58,891 bases of DNA from Elusimicrobiota bacterium (GCA_016212855.1 JACRDP010000030.1:1-58891); one strand, 5' to 3'. Counted from the stretch's first letter, positions 34,224-45,287 are shown. Program-made: numbers and translations. The notes: generated by a model from the letters alone, not told the origin.

Positions 34224-35287
34224 AAAAGCGCGTTCTCGTCGCGATGTCCGGCGGCGTGGACTCCTCCGTCGCCGCCGCGATGGTGGCGGAGCGCGGCGAC
34301 GAGGCCGTGGGCGTGACGATGAAGCTTCTCGCCCGCGCCGAGACCGGCTTCGGCTGCTGCGGCTCGCCCGCCGACGTGGACGACGCCAAGCGCGTGGCCG
34401 AGAAGCTCCGCATCTCCCATTACGTTTCGGACATGGCCGAGATCTTCGAGTCGAAGGTCATCCGCCCCTATCTCGACGCGTACCTCGGCGGCACGACGCC
34501 CAATCCGTGCGTGGAGTGCAACCGCTCGCTGAAGTTCGGCCACCTGCTCGGCCTCGCCGCGGCCTGGGGCTGCGACGCGGTCGCGACGGGTCATTACGCG
34601 CGGGTCATCGGCGGCGTCCTGCACAAGTCGCTCGATCAGGCGAAGGACCAGAGCTATTTCCTGTACTCGCTCGACGCGACGGCGCGCGCGCGCGCCGACT
34701 TTCCGGTCGGGTCGCTGAGCAAGGACGCCGTCCGGGCCAAGGCCCGCGAACTCGGCCTCAAGACGGCGGACAAGCCCGAGAGCATGGAGACCTGCTTCGT
34801 GCCCGACCGCGACGTGCGCGGCTTCGTCGCCGCCCACGCCGACGCGTCCGCGCCGGGGCTGGCCTCGGGGCCGATCCGCGACCGGTCGGGACGCGTTCTC
34901 GGACAGCACACGGGACTCGCGTCCTACACGATTGGACAGCGCTCCGGTTTGGGGTTGTCGGGGCCGGAGCCGAGATATGTGGTGAGAATCGATGCCAAGG
35001 AAAACGCCGTCATCGTGGGCAGCACCGACGAGCTCCAAACGCGCGAGATCACCGTCGGGGCAATGACTTTGAACGGCGAACGGAATGGGGAAACCTTCCA
35101 GGCCGAAGTGCGAATCCGCCATCGCCATGTTCCGACGCCCTCGACGATTACGCTTCACGACGGCACGGCAACGATTACTTTTCATGAACCCCAGCGGGCG
35201 CCTGCCCCGGGACAAGCGGCGGTTTTCTACGACAACGAGGCTGTTATCGGTGGCGGAACGATCTTGCGCGCAGGAGGTGCCTCTTGA
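34220..35287 (+). CDS. mnmA: tRNA-specific 2-thiouridylase MnmA
   Basis: 355 aa. Inserts sulfur at U34 of tRNA-Lys/Glu/Gln wobble positions. P-loop AMSGGVDSS (about 8-16), catalytic C97 in NPCVECN and C192 in ETCFVPD, ATGHYAR and QAKDQSYFLY. The C-terminal beta-barrel is present (PEPRYVVRIDAKENAVIVG). GTG 34220 lies in the GTGA overlap with the desulfurase, a natural sulfur-relay pair. Confidence 0.95.
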   Translation: MKKRVLVAMSGGVDSSVAAAMVAERGDEAVGVTMKLLARAETGFGCCGSPADVDDAKRVAEKLRISHYVSDMAEIFESKVIRPYLDAYLGGTTPNPCVECNRSLKFGHLLGLAAAWGCDAVATGHYARVIGGVLHKSLDQAKDQSYFLYSLDATARARADFPVGSLSKDAVRAKARELGLKTADKPESMETCFVPDRDVRGFVAAHADASAPGLASGPIRDRSGRVLGQHTGLASYTIGQRSGLGLSGPEPRYVVRIDAKENAVIVGSTDELQTREITVGAMTLNGERNGETFQAEVRIRHRHVPTPSTITLHDGTATITFHEPQRAPAPGQAAVFYDNEAVIGGGTILRAGGAS

Positions 35288-35748
35288 AGAACATCTTTTT
35301 AGCGGCGGCGATCCTTTCATCCGGGTGTGCCGGCATGTTCGGCGGCAAAGACGAAGCCACGGTCGATTTTGAGAAAGAGACAAGCGCCAACGAGGCGCGC
35401 GTGAAGGAAGACCGCGTGCGCTCCGCGCTCGCCCAGCTCGAGACGAGCCTGTCGGATTACACGAAAACCGAGAAGAAGAAGCCCATTCCCGCGAAGCTCG
35501 AGCTGCTGGTGCCCAAATACATCGCCGCGATCCCGACGCTCGACCTGCCCGTGTGCGGGCACGAGTCGAACAAGGTCGAGGTGTACTCGCCCGAGATCCT
35601 CCGCGACGGCGCGATCGACGGTTCGCGCCTGCGCGCCACCGGCCATTGGGGCTACGTGTTCACCAGCGAGCGGATCGTGATCTTCGTGGACTGCCTGAAG
35701 CCGTCGCTGCGCGGCGTGCCCTGGTACCAGGAGCGCGGCGTTTACTGA
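35284..35748 (+). CDS. Small lipoprotein, unknown function
   Basis: 154 aa with lipobox LSSG-C near residue 15. After a short helical charged part (SALAQLETSLSDYTKTEKKKPIP) it has AKLELLVPKYIAAIP...LPVCGH and a two-Cys C-terminal part, slightly reminiscent of the soluble part of type II pseudopilins, but without the pilin N-terminus. Starts at TTG 35284 overlapping the mnmA stop (TTGA). Its 3' end overlaps glpD by 7 nt (convergent). Confidence 0.65.
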   Translation: MKNIFLAAAILSSGCAGMFGGKDEATVDFEKETSANEARVKEDRVRSALAQLETSLSDYTKTEKKKPIPAKLELLVPKYIAAIPTLDLPVCGHESNKVEVYSPEILRDGAIDGSRLRATGHWGYVFTSERIVIFVDCLKPSLRGVPWYQERGVY

Positions 35749-37085
35749 TAGCGACGGCGGAACTCGTTCTCGTCGCTGATCGGCGTGAGTCCGGCCGCCC
35801 GTCGCGCGAGGTGCGTGGCGAAGCCCGCCCCGAGGTAGGACAGCGCGTGCAGTTCGCGCAGCAACGGCTTAGTGCGCAAGAACTTCTTGAGGTCCGGCGA
35901 CGGATGGGGCCAATCGGGAATGTCGGTCACCGGCTTGCCGTCCAAGGTCAATGACTGCGTTCGGCAGGCCGCCGACACCCCGAGCTTGCGGCAGACCTCG
36001 TCCACGGCCGTCTCGGCCATGATCCGGTAATCCGACATCTTCCCGCCGCCGATCGTCAGGAAACCGCCGAGTCCGTCTCGCGACTCGTGGTCGTACACTT
36101 CGAAATCCCGGGACAGTTGTTTTTCAGAGCCCGGCTGGCCGAGGATGGGGCGCGAGCCCACGATGGTTGAGTCGTGGCGTTCGGGCCAGCTTGCGAAGTA
36201 GCGCTTCACCGAGCGCGTCAGGTAGCCGATCTCGTCGTCCGTGGTGCGGGTCTCATCGGGATCGTCGGGCCCCGGCAGATCGGTCGGTCCCACCCAGGTC
36301 CCGAGCGGGGAGGGCACGACGAACACGTAGCGGTTCTTGCCCTCGGCCTCCAACAACAAACCCACCGGCGTCAGGGCCTTGTTCTTGTAGATCAAGTGCG
36401 TGCCCTTCATCAGCCGCAGCGGCGTGCGCACGCCGGCGAGGGTCGAAACCTTGTCGATCCACGGCCCGGCCGCGTTGACGGTGATCTTTCCGCGCAGCTC
36501 GCGGCCGCCCGCGCGGATTCCGGCCACTCGCCCGCCTTCTTTGAGGATCTCCGTGGCGGGCGCGTCGAGAAACACTTCGGCGCCGGCCGCCTGCGCCGAC
36601 TCGAGCGTGCGCCGCGCCAGCGCCTCGGCGTCCACCCACCACTCGTCGAAGGCGATCGCGCCGAGCAAGCCTTCGGCGGTCAAGCCCGGAACGATCTTTA
36701 ACGCCGCCTCAGGCGTCAACCGGAGATGAGGGCGGCCGTACTTCATCGGCTGGAAGCGGTCGTACTCCTCGAACATGGTCTCGACGGTTTCGAGACCGCG
36801 CGCGTGTCCTTTATAGACCGGCCAGACGATGGGCAGCCGCGTGAGCAGGTCGCCGGACGTGCGTACGATATGGCCGGAGTCCCAGCAGGAGGAATGCGTC
36901 GTGAGCCGGTCGTATAAGAGATAGCGCACGCCGCCGTGGATCAGGTGGGTCGACGTCGCCGTCGTGCCGCCGCCGGGCCTGGCCTTCTCCACCAAAGCGA
37001 CCTTCAGGCCCCGCAAAGCCGCGTCGCGGGCCACGCCCGCTCCGGTCACGCCCCCGCCGACGACCACGAGATCGAACTCCGTCAC
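35742..37085 (-). CDS. glpD: FAD-dependent glycerol-3-phosphate dehydrogenase
   Basis: 447-aa membrane-associated flavoenzyme that oxidises sn-glycerol 3-phosphate to DHAP and feeds electrons to quinone. N-terminal FAD fold VVVGGGVTGAGVARDAALRGLKVALVEK, then THLIHGGVRYL, INVNAAGPW-like KITVNAAGPWIDK, LMKGTHLIY and the C-terminal DTIVGSRP-like STIVGSRPIL. Slightly short for GlpD (~500 aa). GTG 37085 overlaps the stop of the MBL gene (GTGA). The open frame runs further upstream, but that part overlaps the nuclease gene in another frame and is spurious. Confidence 0.88.
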   Translation of the reverse strand: MTEFDLVVVGGGVTGAGVARDAALRGLKVALVEKARPGGGTTATSTHLIHGGVRYLLYDRLTTHSSCWDSGHIVRTSGDLLTRLPIVWPVYKGHARGLETVETMFEEYDRFQPMKYGRPHLRLTPEAALKIVPGLTAEGLLGAIAFDEWWVDAEALARRTLESAQAAGAEVFLDAPATEILKEGGRVAGIRAGGRELRGKITVNAAGPWIDKVSTLAGVRTPLRLMKGTHLIYKNKALTPVGLLLEAEGKNRYVFVVPSPLGTWVGPTDLPGPDDPDETRTTDDEIGYLTRSVKRYFASWPERHDSTIVGSRPILGQPGSEKQLSRDFEVYDHESRDGLGGFLTIGGGKMSDYRIMAETAVDEVCRKLGVSAACRTQSLTLDGKPVTDIPDWPHPSPDLKKFLRTKPLLRELHALSYLGAGFATHLARRAAGLTPISDENEFRRRYQ

Positions 37086-38485
37086 TCGAGCTGGAACTCC
37101 TGGCCATACTCGGGGCATTCGACGCGGTCGATGCCTTCGGCGTGCAGATGCTCCTTCAAGGCGAGGCGGTCCTTCGGGTCGCCGTGGACGAGGAAGATCG
37201 TGCGGGGACGGGGGGCGTGCGCTTTCATGAACCAGAGCAGGTCGTCGCGGTCGGCGTGCGCGGAAAAGGTGTGGAGGGTCTGCACGCGCGCCCACACTTC
37301 GTGTTCGAGCCCGAAGATCTTCACTTTCTTCGCGCCCTCCTGCAGGCGGCGGCCGAGCGTGCCCTGGGCCTGGTAGCCGACCAGGAGGATCGTCGTCGTG
37401 TCCTTGCCGATGTTGTTGCGCAGGTGGTGCAGGACGCGTCCGCCCTCGCACATGCCGGAGGCGGAGAGAATGATCATCGGCCCCTCGGCGGAGTTCAGCT
37501 TCTGGGAGTCCTCGACGGTGCGGCTGTAGCGCACGCTCTCGAAGTCGAAGGGGCTGCCCTCCCGAGCGACGTAGTCCCGGAACTCGGGGGAGAATGAGAA
37601 GCCGGACGCGTGGCGGTCGAAGATCTCTGTGATGCTGACCGCCATCGGGCTGTCCACGATGATCGGCAGCTTGGGGACCTGCTTGCGGCGCATCATCTTC
37701 TCGAGCACGAAGACGAGCTCCTGGGTGCGCTCGAGCGCGAAGCTCGGGATGACGATCTTTCCCTTCTCCGCGATCGTCCGCTCGATGACCTCCTTCATGA
37801 TGGCCTCGACCCGGTCCACGGGGTCGTGGAGGCGGTCTCCGTAGGTGCTCTCGATCAGAAGGTAGTCCACAGGGTTGGAGACCTTGGGCGGTTCCATCAG
37901 TATGGTTTTGCGCCGGCCGAGGTCTCCGGTGAAGAGCACGTTGCGCGTTCCCTTCGCCGTCTTCGTCTCGACGCGGATCATGGCCGAGCCCAGGACGTGG
38001 CCCGCGTTGTGGAACCGGAAGCGGACCTTGTCGTTCAGGGGGATCCAGGTCTCATAAGGATGCGTTCGCAGCAACGCGATCGCGGCCTTCGCGTCCTCGG
38101 TGTTGTACAGCGGCGCGATACGCTCCGGATTCCCGTCCCGCGCGTGCATCTTGTTGAAAAAGTCGGCGTCGTTTTCCTGCAGGTGCGCCGAATCGAGGAG
38201 CATGATCGCGGTGATGTCCTTCGTGGCCTCGGTGCAGTGGATCGGGCCCTTGAAGCCGCGCTTGACGAGCAGAGGAAGGCTGCCGCAGTGGTCCACGTGC
38301 GCATGGGACAGCAGGACCACGTCGACCGTCTTCGGGTCGAAGGGCGTCTCGCGATTCTTGGCGATGGCCTCCTTGCGGTGGCCCTGGAACAGCCCGCAGT
38401 CGAGCAGGATCTTGAGCCCCTCCGCCTCGAGCAGATGCCTGGAGCCCGTCACTTCGCCGACCCCGCCGTGAAACCCGATCTTCAT
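37082..38485 (-). CDS. Metallo-beta-lactamase/beta-CASP ribonuclease-like protein
   Basis: 467-aa zinc-dependent nuclease of the beta-CASP family, likely in RNA processing. HAHVDHCGSLP is the zinc-binding HxHxDH motif, FTGDLGRR carries the bridging Asp, and the beta-CASP motifs follow: VDSPMAVSITEIF, ILSASGMCEGGR, HTFSAHADRDDL and VHGDPKDR. ATG 38485 is 6 nt after TACACT; the frame is open 24 nt further up, but those codons overlap the promoter. First gene of a pair with glpD. Confidence 0.92.
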   Translation of the reverse strand: MKIGFHGGVGEVTGSRHLLEAEGLKILLDCGLFQGHRKEAIAKNRETPFDPKTVDVVLLSHAHVDHCGSLPLLVKRGFKGPIHCTEATKDITAIMLLDSAHLQENDADFFNKMHARDGNPERIAPLYNTEDAKAAIALLRTHPYETWIPLNDKVRFRFHNAGHVLGSAMIRVETKTAKGTRNVLFTGDLGRRKTILMEPPKVSNPVDYLLIESTYGDRLHDPVDRVEAIMKEVIERTIAEKGKIVIPSFALERTQELVFVLEKMMRRKQVPKLPIIVDSPMAVSITEIFDRHASGFSFSPEFRDYVAREGSPFDFESVRYSRTVEDSQKLNSAEGPMIILSASGMCEGGRVLHHLRNNIGKDTTTILLVGYQAQGTLGRRLQEGAKKVKIFGLEHEVWARVQTLHTFSAHADRDDLLWFMKAHAPRPRTIFLVHGDPKDRLALKEHLHAEGIDRVECPEYGQEFQLE

Positions 38486-38491
38486 ACGCAG

Positions 38492-38520
38492 AGTGTACGA
38501 AATGGGCAAGTTGGTGTCAG
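38492..38520 (-). promoter_or_regulatory. Promoter of the beta-CASP gene, -35 lies in the palindromic repeat
   Basis: Minus strand: CTGACA (38520-38515), 17-nt spacer, TACACT (38497-38492), then 6 nt to ATG 38485. The -35 lies within the left arm of the inverted repeat at 38512-38588. Confidence 0.65.
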
Positions 38521-38588
38521 GCCTTCCGATTTTCGATTCTCGAGCGCACTGTCGGTCGGAGAATCGAAAATCGGAAGGCCTGACACCA
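38512..38588. repeat. Perfect 30-bp inverted repeat with 17-nt centre
   Basis: Arms 38512-38541 and 38559-38588 are exact reverse complements. The outer end is TGGTGTCAGGCCTTCC and the inner part is AT-richer (GATTTTCGATTCTC). It sits between two divergent genes, so it is not a terminator. It looks like a mobile palindromic element (REPIN- or MITE-like) rather than a protein-binding operator, given its length. No transposase is in the window. Confidence 0.85.
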
Positions 38589-38609
38589 GTCGGCGCGAAA
38601 CGGTAATGG

Positions 38610-38615
38610 TAGAAT
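38610..38615 (+). promoter_or_regulatory. Extended -10 promoter of PBP1A
   Basis: TGGTAGAAT: an extended -10 (TGn) with TAGAAT at 38610-38615, 9 nt before ATG 38625. No -35 at normal spacing. Confidence 0.5.
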
Positions 38616-38624
38616 CAGGCGGTC

Positions 38625-40882
<2,258 letters not shown>

Positions 40883-40895
<13 letters not shown>

Positions 40896-41950
40896 TCTCG
40901 CAGGGCCGCGGCGGCGCGGCGGTCGAACTCCTTTCGCAGCGCGGCCTTCGCGTCTTCCTTCATGAACAGCGACTCGAGACCCGCGCGAGCGACCTGCGCC
41001 AACTCGCGCGGCGCGAAGCCGTGCTCCTGCGCCAACGCCCGGTACTCGTGAATTAAATCCACGCCGAACACGCCGGGATCGTCGGTCGAGAGCGAGACCT
41101 TCACGTCGCCGTCGAACCAGTCGCGGACCGGATGCGTTTTGTAGGAAGACACCGCTCCGGTGCGGACGTTCGAGGTGAGATTCGCTTCGATCACAATCCC
41201 CGCGGCGCGAATCGCCTTGACGAGGTCGGGGCGGGCGCGCAGCTGCACGCCGTGTCCGATGCGGTTGACGCCCAATTCAAGCGCGTCTTCGAGCTCGCGC
41301 CCGCGCGGCGCCTCGCCGGCGTGCGCGGTGAGGCCGAGCCCGGCGGCGCGGCCCGCGCCGAGCCAGCGCGTGTAGTTCGACAGCGCCTCGTTTCCGGCCC
41401 CGGCGTCGGCGACGTCGAGGCCGACGACTCCTTTTCCGGCGAAATCGACCGCGAGCGCGGCCATCTCCTCGTTCTTCTCGCGCGAGACGACGGAGAACGG
41501 GCGCAGGAGGCAGATGATGACCCCGAAGCCGACGCCGAAATCCCTCCTTCCTCTGTCCGCGCCGCGCAAAGCGGCCTCGAGCGCCTGTCGGGGCGTGAAC
41601 TCCTTCGTCTCCTGCAGGACCGGCGCGAATCGCAGCTCGTGGTACAGCACGTTTTGACGCGCCGCCTCGCGACCGGCTTCATACGCGGCGATTTCCACGG
41701 CCGCGGCCGACTTGAGCAGCGGGTAAAAGGCGTCGAAGGCGGCGAGCACCTCGCCTAAAGCCTCGCGCGGCTTCTCCACGACGACCTTGCGGCGGATTTC
41801 GTCGAGGGACAGAGTCTTGAGGGGAGAATCCGGGACGTATTGCGCGAGCCGCTGAACGGTTTGGGGCGAAAGGGCGCCGTCGAGATGAAGATGGTTCTCG
41901 ACCTTCGGCAGCGCGAGGAGGAACTTCTCGAGGCGCGCGTCCGGCTTCAC
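40883..41950 (-). CDS. add: Adenosine deaminase
   Basis: 355-aa zinc-dependent amidohydrolase that converts adenosine to inosine in purine salvage. Metal and catalytic motifs: NHLHLDGAL (HxH), TAHAGEAP (metal His plus catalytic Glu), RIGHGVQL and SLSTDDPGVFG (metal Asp). ATG 41950 overlaps the alr stop (ATGA). The related adenine-deaminase group cannot be fully excluded. Confidence 0.9.
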
Positions 41951-42990
41951 ACGTAGACGCGGGGAGCGCGCGCGGCGGTGCGGCGGATGGGCAGCTCCAC
42001 CGCGTCGCCGGGCTTGAGCCCGGGCAGGCCGCTCGCGTCCACCAGAGTATGCGCGATGCCGCAGCGGCCGACGAAGGGGAGATTCACGCCGTCCTTCTTG
42101 CCCCAGAAAGACTGGCTGGCGCCGAGGCCGATGAGGCGCTCGGCGGGCTGCATGGTGAGGCCGTCGGCGTAGCCGACCGGGAGCGTGGCGACGGTCATGC
42201 GCCGCGGCACCAGGTATTCGCTCGCGTAGCCGATCGACGAGCCCTTCGCGGCCTCGCGCACCGAGAGCACGCGCGCGAAGAAGCGCCAGGGCATCTTGAG
42301 CGCGGCCGGCTTGAGCTTGGAGCGATTGATGCCGTACAAGAGATTTCCGATGCAGGCCTGGTTGAAGCGCCGGTGCGGGAAATCCATGAAGACCGTCGAG
42401 TTGGCGGCGCGCAGATTGATTCCGGGGTACTGACCGGCGAGCTTCTGGAACAGTCCGAGCTTCTCTTCGGCCTCGACGGCGTTCTTGCCGGGCATGTAGC
42501 CGAGGTGGGCCGAGACCCCGTCCACGGTCAGGCTCTTGAACTTCTTGAGCGCGGACATCAGCGCGGGCAGCTCCTTCGGGTTAAGGCCCCAGCGGCCGAG
42601 GCCGAAATCGAGATCGATTTGGAGCTTGAACTTCTTGCCGGTCTTCGCGAGCGCTTTCGCCCGCTCGAGCGAGTCGATGACGGGGATGACGCCGAGCTTG
42701 GCCGCCCAGGCGCTTTCCTCGGTCAGAAACGGCGCGAGCATCTGGATCGGGGCCTTGATGCCGGCCCGGCGCAGCCCCTCGGCTTCGCGGAGGTCGCGCA
42801 CGCCTAGCCGTTCGGCCCCCACCTTGAGCACGGCCTTCGAGACCTCGACGGCCCCGTGGCCGTAGGCGTCGGCCTTCACGGCGGCGATGAAGCCGGCGCC
42901 TTTCGGGAGCTGGGATTTGATCCAGGCGGCGTTGCCGGCGATCGCGGAGAGGTCGATCTCGGCCCATTTCATGAAGCGGGAGGCGGGCAT
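41947..42990 (-). CDS. alr: Alanine racemase
   Basis: 347-aa PLP enzyme making D-alanine for peptidoglycan. WAEIDLSAIAGNA is the N-terminal signature. The PLP lysine is in AAVKADAYGHGA, with LGVRDLREAEGLR; the second active-site Tyr lies in SIGYASEY and PVGYADGL is the conserved loop. ATG 42990 is 7 nt after a TAAGAT -10-like box; ATG 42972 is an alternative start. Forms an operon with add. Confidence 0.93.
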   Translation of the reverse strand: MPASRFMKWAEIDLSAIAGNAAWIKSQLPKGAGFIAAVKADAYGHGAVEVSKAVLKVGAERLGVRDLREAEGLRRAGIKAPIQMLAPFLTEESAWAAKLGVIPVIDSLERAKALAKTGKKFKLQIDLDFGLGRWGLNPKELPALMSALKKFKSLTVDGVSAHLGYMPGKNAVEAEEKLGLFQKLAGQYPGINLRAANSTVFMDFPHRRFNQACIGNLLYGINRSKLKPAALKMPWRFFARVLSVREAAKGSSIGYASEYLVPRRMTVATLPVGYADGLTMQPAERLIGLGASQSFWGKKDGVNLPFVGRCGIAHTLVDASGLPGLKPGDAVELPIRRTAARAPRVYV

Positions 42991-43075
42991 GGGGGGTATC
43001 TTAATAAAAATGCGCCGGGACGGCTGGGTGGCGAATCGCGATATCTGATATAACCACTGGCTGAAGGCTCATGAC

Positions 43076-43468
43076 ATGAGAGCGCACCTTATTTTTTACG
43101 TCTTAAACCAGAAAGTCAGCGCGACATTCTACGCGCGCGTGCTGGGTTTGCAGCCGCAGCTCGACGTTCCCGGGATGACGGAGTTCAGGATCGGCGACGG
43201 CGTCGTTCTCGGCCTCATGCCCGCCGACGGCATCAAGCGATTGCTCGGCGACAAGCTTCCGGATCCCAAGGACGCCGCGGGCATTCCCAGAGCGGAACTG
43301 TATCTGCTCACGGATGAGCCCGGCCGGTATCACCGAAGGGCCTTGGAGCACGGAGCGAAAGAACTGAGCCCGCTGTCGATGCGGGATTGGGGACACGAAG
43401 CGGCCTACAGCCTGGATCCCGACGGTCATGTGCTGGCTTTCGCTCGCGATGTCGCGGGCGGACGCTGA
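43076..43468 (+). CDS. Glyoxalase/VOC-superfamily protein
   Basis: 130-aa single-domain VOC protein with paired beta-alpha-beta-beta-beta halves (HLIFYVLNQKVSATFYARVLGLQPQ ... ELYLLTDEPGRYHRRALEHGAKELSP ... DPDGHVLAFA). Such proteins are often metal-dependent lyases, dioxygenases or resistance proteins. The usual metal-binding His near the N-terminus is present (HLIFYV), but substrate is unknown. Followed by a two-gene unit after 9 nt. Confidence 0.75.
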   Translation: MRAHLIFYVLNQKVSATFYARVLGLQPQLDVPGMTEFRIGDGVVLGLMPADGIKRLLGDKLPDPKDAAGIPRAELYLLTDEPGRYHRRALEHGAKELSPLSMRDWGHEAAYSLDPDGHVLAFARDVAGGR

Positions 43469-43477
43469 CCCTATTCT

Positions 43478-43969
43478 ATGCGCACCTATCGCCTCGCCCC
43501 GATGACCGCGGATTTAAGGATCGCCAGCGTGATCATGTTGTGCCTCCCGGCCGCGTTCCTCGTCGCCGTCCTGGCGGGACATCGCCTGATGTGGGGGCCG
43601 CTCGTCTTCATCGGCGGTATCTACGCTTGGATCTGGCTTCTCTTCCGGCCCACTTCCTTCGATGTCGGCCGCGATGAAATCGAGGTCGTCTGGCCCCTCA
43701 AGCGCCGCGTCATTGCGAGAGGCGGCATCACATCGGCCCGGATCGTCGACGCCAAGGAATTGAAGCGCGAGGTCGGCTGGGGCGCGCGCGTCGGCGCGGG
43801 CGGTCTGTGGGGAGGCTTCGGCTGGCTGTGGACGACGCGGCGCGGGATCGTCCAGATGTATATTTCGAGGACGGACCGGTTCGTCTGGCTCGAGCGCGGC
43901 GCGGAACGGCCGTGGCTCATCACTCCGGAGTGTCCCGAGGAATTCGTCCGCGAACTGGGATCGCGATGA
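43478..43969 (+). CDS. Membrane protein with a PH-like domain
   Basis: 163 aa. Two TM helices at the N-terminus (about 15-35 and 41-60) precede a bacterial PH-like beta domain (FDVGRDEIEVVWPLKRRVIARGGITSARIVDAKELKRE ... RFVWLERG). This two-TM-plus-PH layout is common in uncharacterised bacterial envelope proteins. Its stop overlaps the GNAT start (ATGA). Confidence 0.65.
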   Translation: MRTYRLAPMTADLRIASVIMLCLPAAFLVAVLAGHRLMWGPLVFIGGIYAWIWLLFRPTSFDVGRDEIEVVWPLKRRVIARGGITSARIVDAKELKREVGWGARVGAGGLWGGFGWLWTTRRGIVQMYISRTDRFVWLERGAERPWLITPECPEEFVRELGSR

Positions 43970-44439
43970 TCTCGCTGCGCGACGCCAAGCCCCGCGACAT
44001 CCCCGCGTTCTACGCGATGCACGCCGATCCGGAGTCCAACCGGCGCGGCGCCTTCACGCCCAAGAAGCGGCCGGCGTTCTTCCTCCACTGGAAGAAAGTC
44101 CTGAAGAACCGCCTGATCGTGAAGAAGGCGATCGTCGCCGACGGCGAGGTCGCCGGCTACGTCGTGAGCTTCTATCGCACCGGAACGGGAAAGCCGAAGC
44201 GGCGGGAGATCGGCTACTGGGTCGCGCGCGAGCATTGGGGGGAGGGCCTCGCCTCGTGGGGCCTCGCGGAACTGCTCAAAACACACAAGACGCGCCCGCT
44301 TTACGCGCGCGTCGCCAAGACCAATCCCGCGTCGTTGGCCGTCGCCCTGAAATGCGGCTTCAGGAAGTGGAAGCAAGGTTCGTACGCGAACGAAAAGGGA
44401 AGGACCGTCGAGGAGCATGTGCTCGTGTTGAGGAAATAG
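43966..44439 (+). CDS. GNAT-family N-acetyltransferase
   Basis: 157 aa. Acetyl-CoA-dependent transferase fold: ISLRDAKPRDIPAFYAMHADPESNRRGAF, IVADGEVAGYVVSF, IGYWVAREHWGEGLASWGLAELL (motif A) and NPASLAVALKCGFRKW (motif B). It resembles the RimJ/RimL-type group that acts on protein N-termini or small molecules. ATG 43966 lies in the ATGA overlap; the frame is open further upstream inside the PH-like gene but is not coding there. Confidence 0.8.
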   Translation: MISLRDAKPRDIPAFYAMHADPESNRRGAFTPKKRPAFFLHWKKVLKNRLIVKKAIVADGEVAGYVVSFYRTGTGKPKRREIGYWVAREHWGEGLASWGLAELLKTHKTRPLYARVAKTNPASLAVALKCGFRKWKQGSYANEKGRTVEEHVLVLRK

Positions 44440-44456
44440 CCGCTCAACGCGCCGTC

Positions 44457-44485
44457 TTGACGCTCGCGCGCCCTTGGGTTACACT
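44457..44485 (+). promoter_or_regulatory. Sigma70 promoter of the TIR gene
   Basis: TTGACG (44457-44462), 17-nt spacer, TACACT (44480-44485), then 6 nt to ATG 44492: leaderless layout. Confidence 0.7.
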
Positions 44486-44491
44486 GGGCCG

Positions 44492-45265
44492 ATGCCCAAG
44501 GTGTTCGTCTCGTATCGCCGTCAGGAGAGCCAGGACGTGACGGGCCGGATTTGCGACCGGCTGCAGCAGGCTTTGCCCAAGACGGACATCTTCCGCGACG
44601 TCGACAGCATCCCCATGGGGCAGGACTTCCGCAAGGTCCTGGAATCGGCCGTCGCGGGCTGCGACGTGGTCTTAGTCGTCATCGGCCCTGCCTGGACCTC
44701 CGCGGCCGTCGAAGGGCGGAGGCGGCTCGAGGATCCCAACGACTACGTGCGTATCGAGGTGGAAACGGCGCTCAGGCGCGGGATTCCCGTCGTGCCTCTG
44801 CTCGTCGCGAATGCGGGCATGCCGAAAGAGAACGAACTGCCCGAAACCCTCCGCGAGTTCGTGTTCCGCAACGCCCGCAGCGTCCGTCCCGACCCCGATT
44901 TTCACGGCGACATGGACCGCCTCGTCCGCGAACTCAAGACGCTGTCCGGAGCCGGGGGATCGTCCCTGCCCGAGCTGCCGCGCGAAGAAAGACGCGTCGT
45001 GCTGGTCGCCTTGATTTCGGCTATCGTCGTCGGACTGGCTCTCACCTCGTTGTACGCCAGCCAGGCGCTCCGGGTCATGCGTCAGAACTGCCAATCCGAG
45101 CGCCATCAGACCGATCCATCGGACTGTTATAAAACGGCCCGGATCTATGAGTGGATACCGCTCGGGACCAAGGACGCCGTGGATCTCTACGAGACAGTCT
45201 GCTCGCGCGGAGTCGGTCCGGTGAAGGACCAAGCCTGTTCGCGTAAATCCGAACTCGAGCGCTAA
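44492..45265 (+). CDS. TIR-domain protein with a transmembrane segment
   Basis: 257 aa. The TIR domain (1-150) opens KVFVSYRRQESQDVTGRI, with FRDVDSIPMGQDFRK and the conserved acidic helix NDYVRIEVETAL expected to hold the NADase glutamate. A hydrophobic segment (about 175-192, VVLVALISAIVVGLALTSLY) precedes a ~60-residue Cys-containing C-terminal part, presumably extracytoplasmic. TIR proteins act as NAD-consuming effectors in several bacterial defence systems; no defence partner is adjacent. The start is ATG 44492 at the leaderless position, not the longer frame from 44474. Confidence 0.82.
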   Translation: MPKVFVSYRRQESQDVTGRICDRLQQALPKTDIFRDVDSIPMGQDFRKVLESAVAGCDVVLVVIGPAWTSAAVEGRRRLEDPNDYVRIEVETALRRGIPVVPLLVANAGMPKENELPETLREFVFRNARSVRPDPDFHGDMDRLVRELKTLSGAGGSSLPELPREERRVVLVALISAIVVGLALTSLYASQALRVMRQNCQSERHQTDPSDCYKTARIYEWIPLGTKDAVDLYETVCSRGVGPVKDQACSRKSELER

Positions 45266-45287
45266 GCCGTCGCGCCCAGGTAAAAAG

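Noticed and set aside
35284-35748. Type II secretion pseudopilin
   Set aside because: The C-terminal part is slightly pseudopilin-like, but the N-terminus is a lipobox signal peptide and lacks the prepilin cleavage motif and long hydrophobic helix.
37086-37451. N-terminal extension of glpD
   Set aside because: It overlaps the beta-CASP gene in another frame; the FAD-binding start VVVGGG follows directly after GTG 37085.
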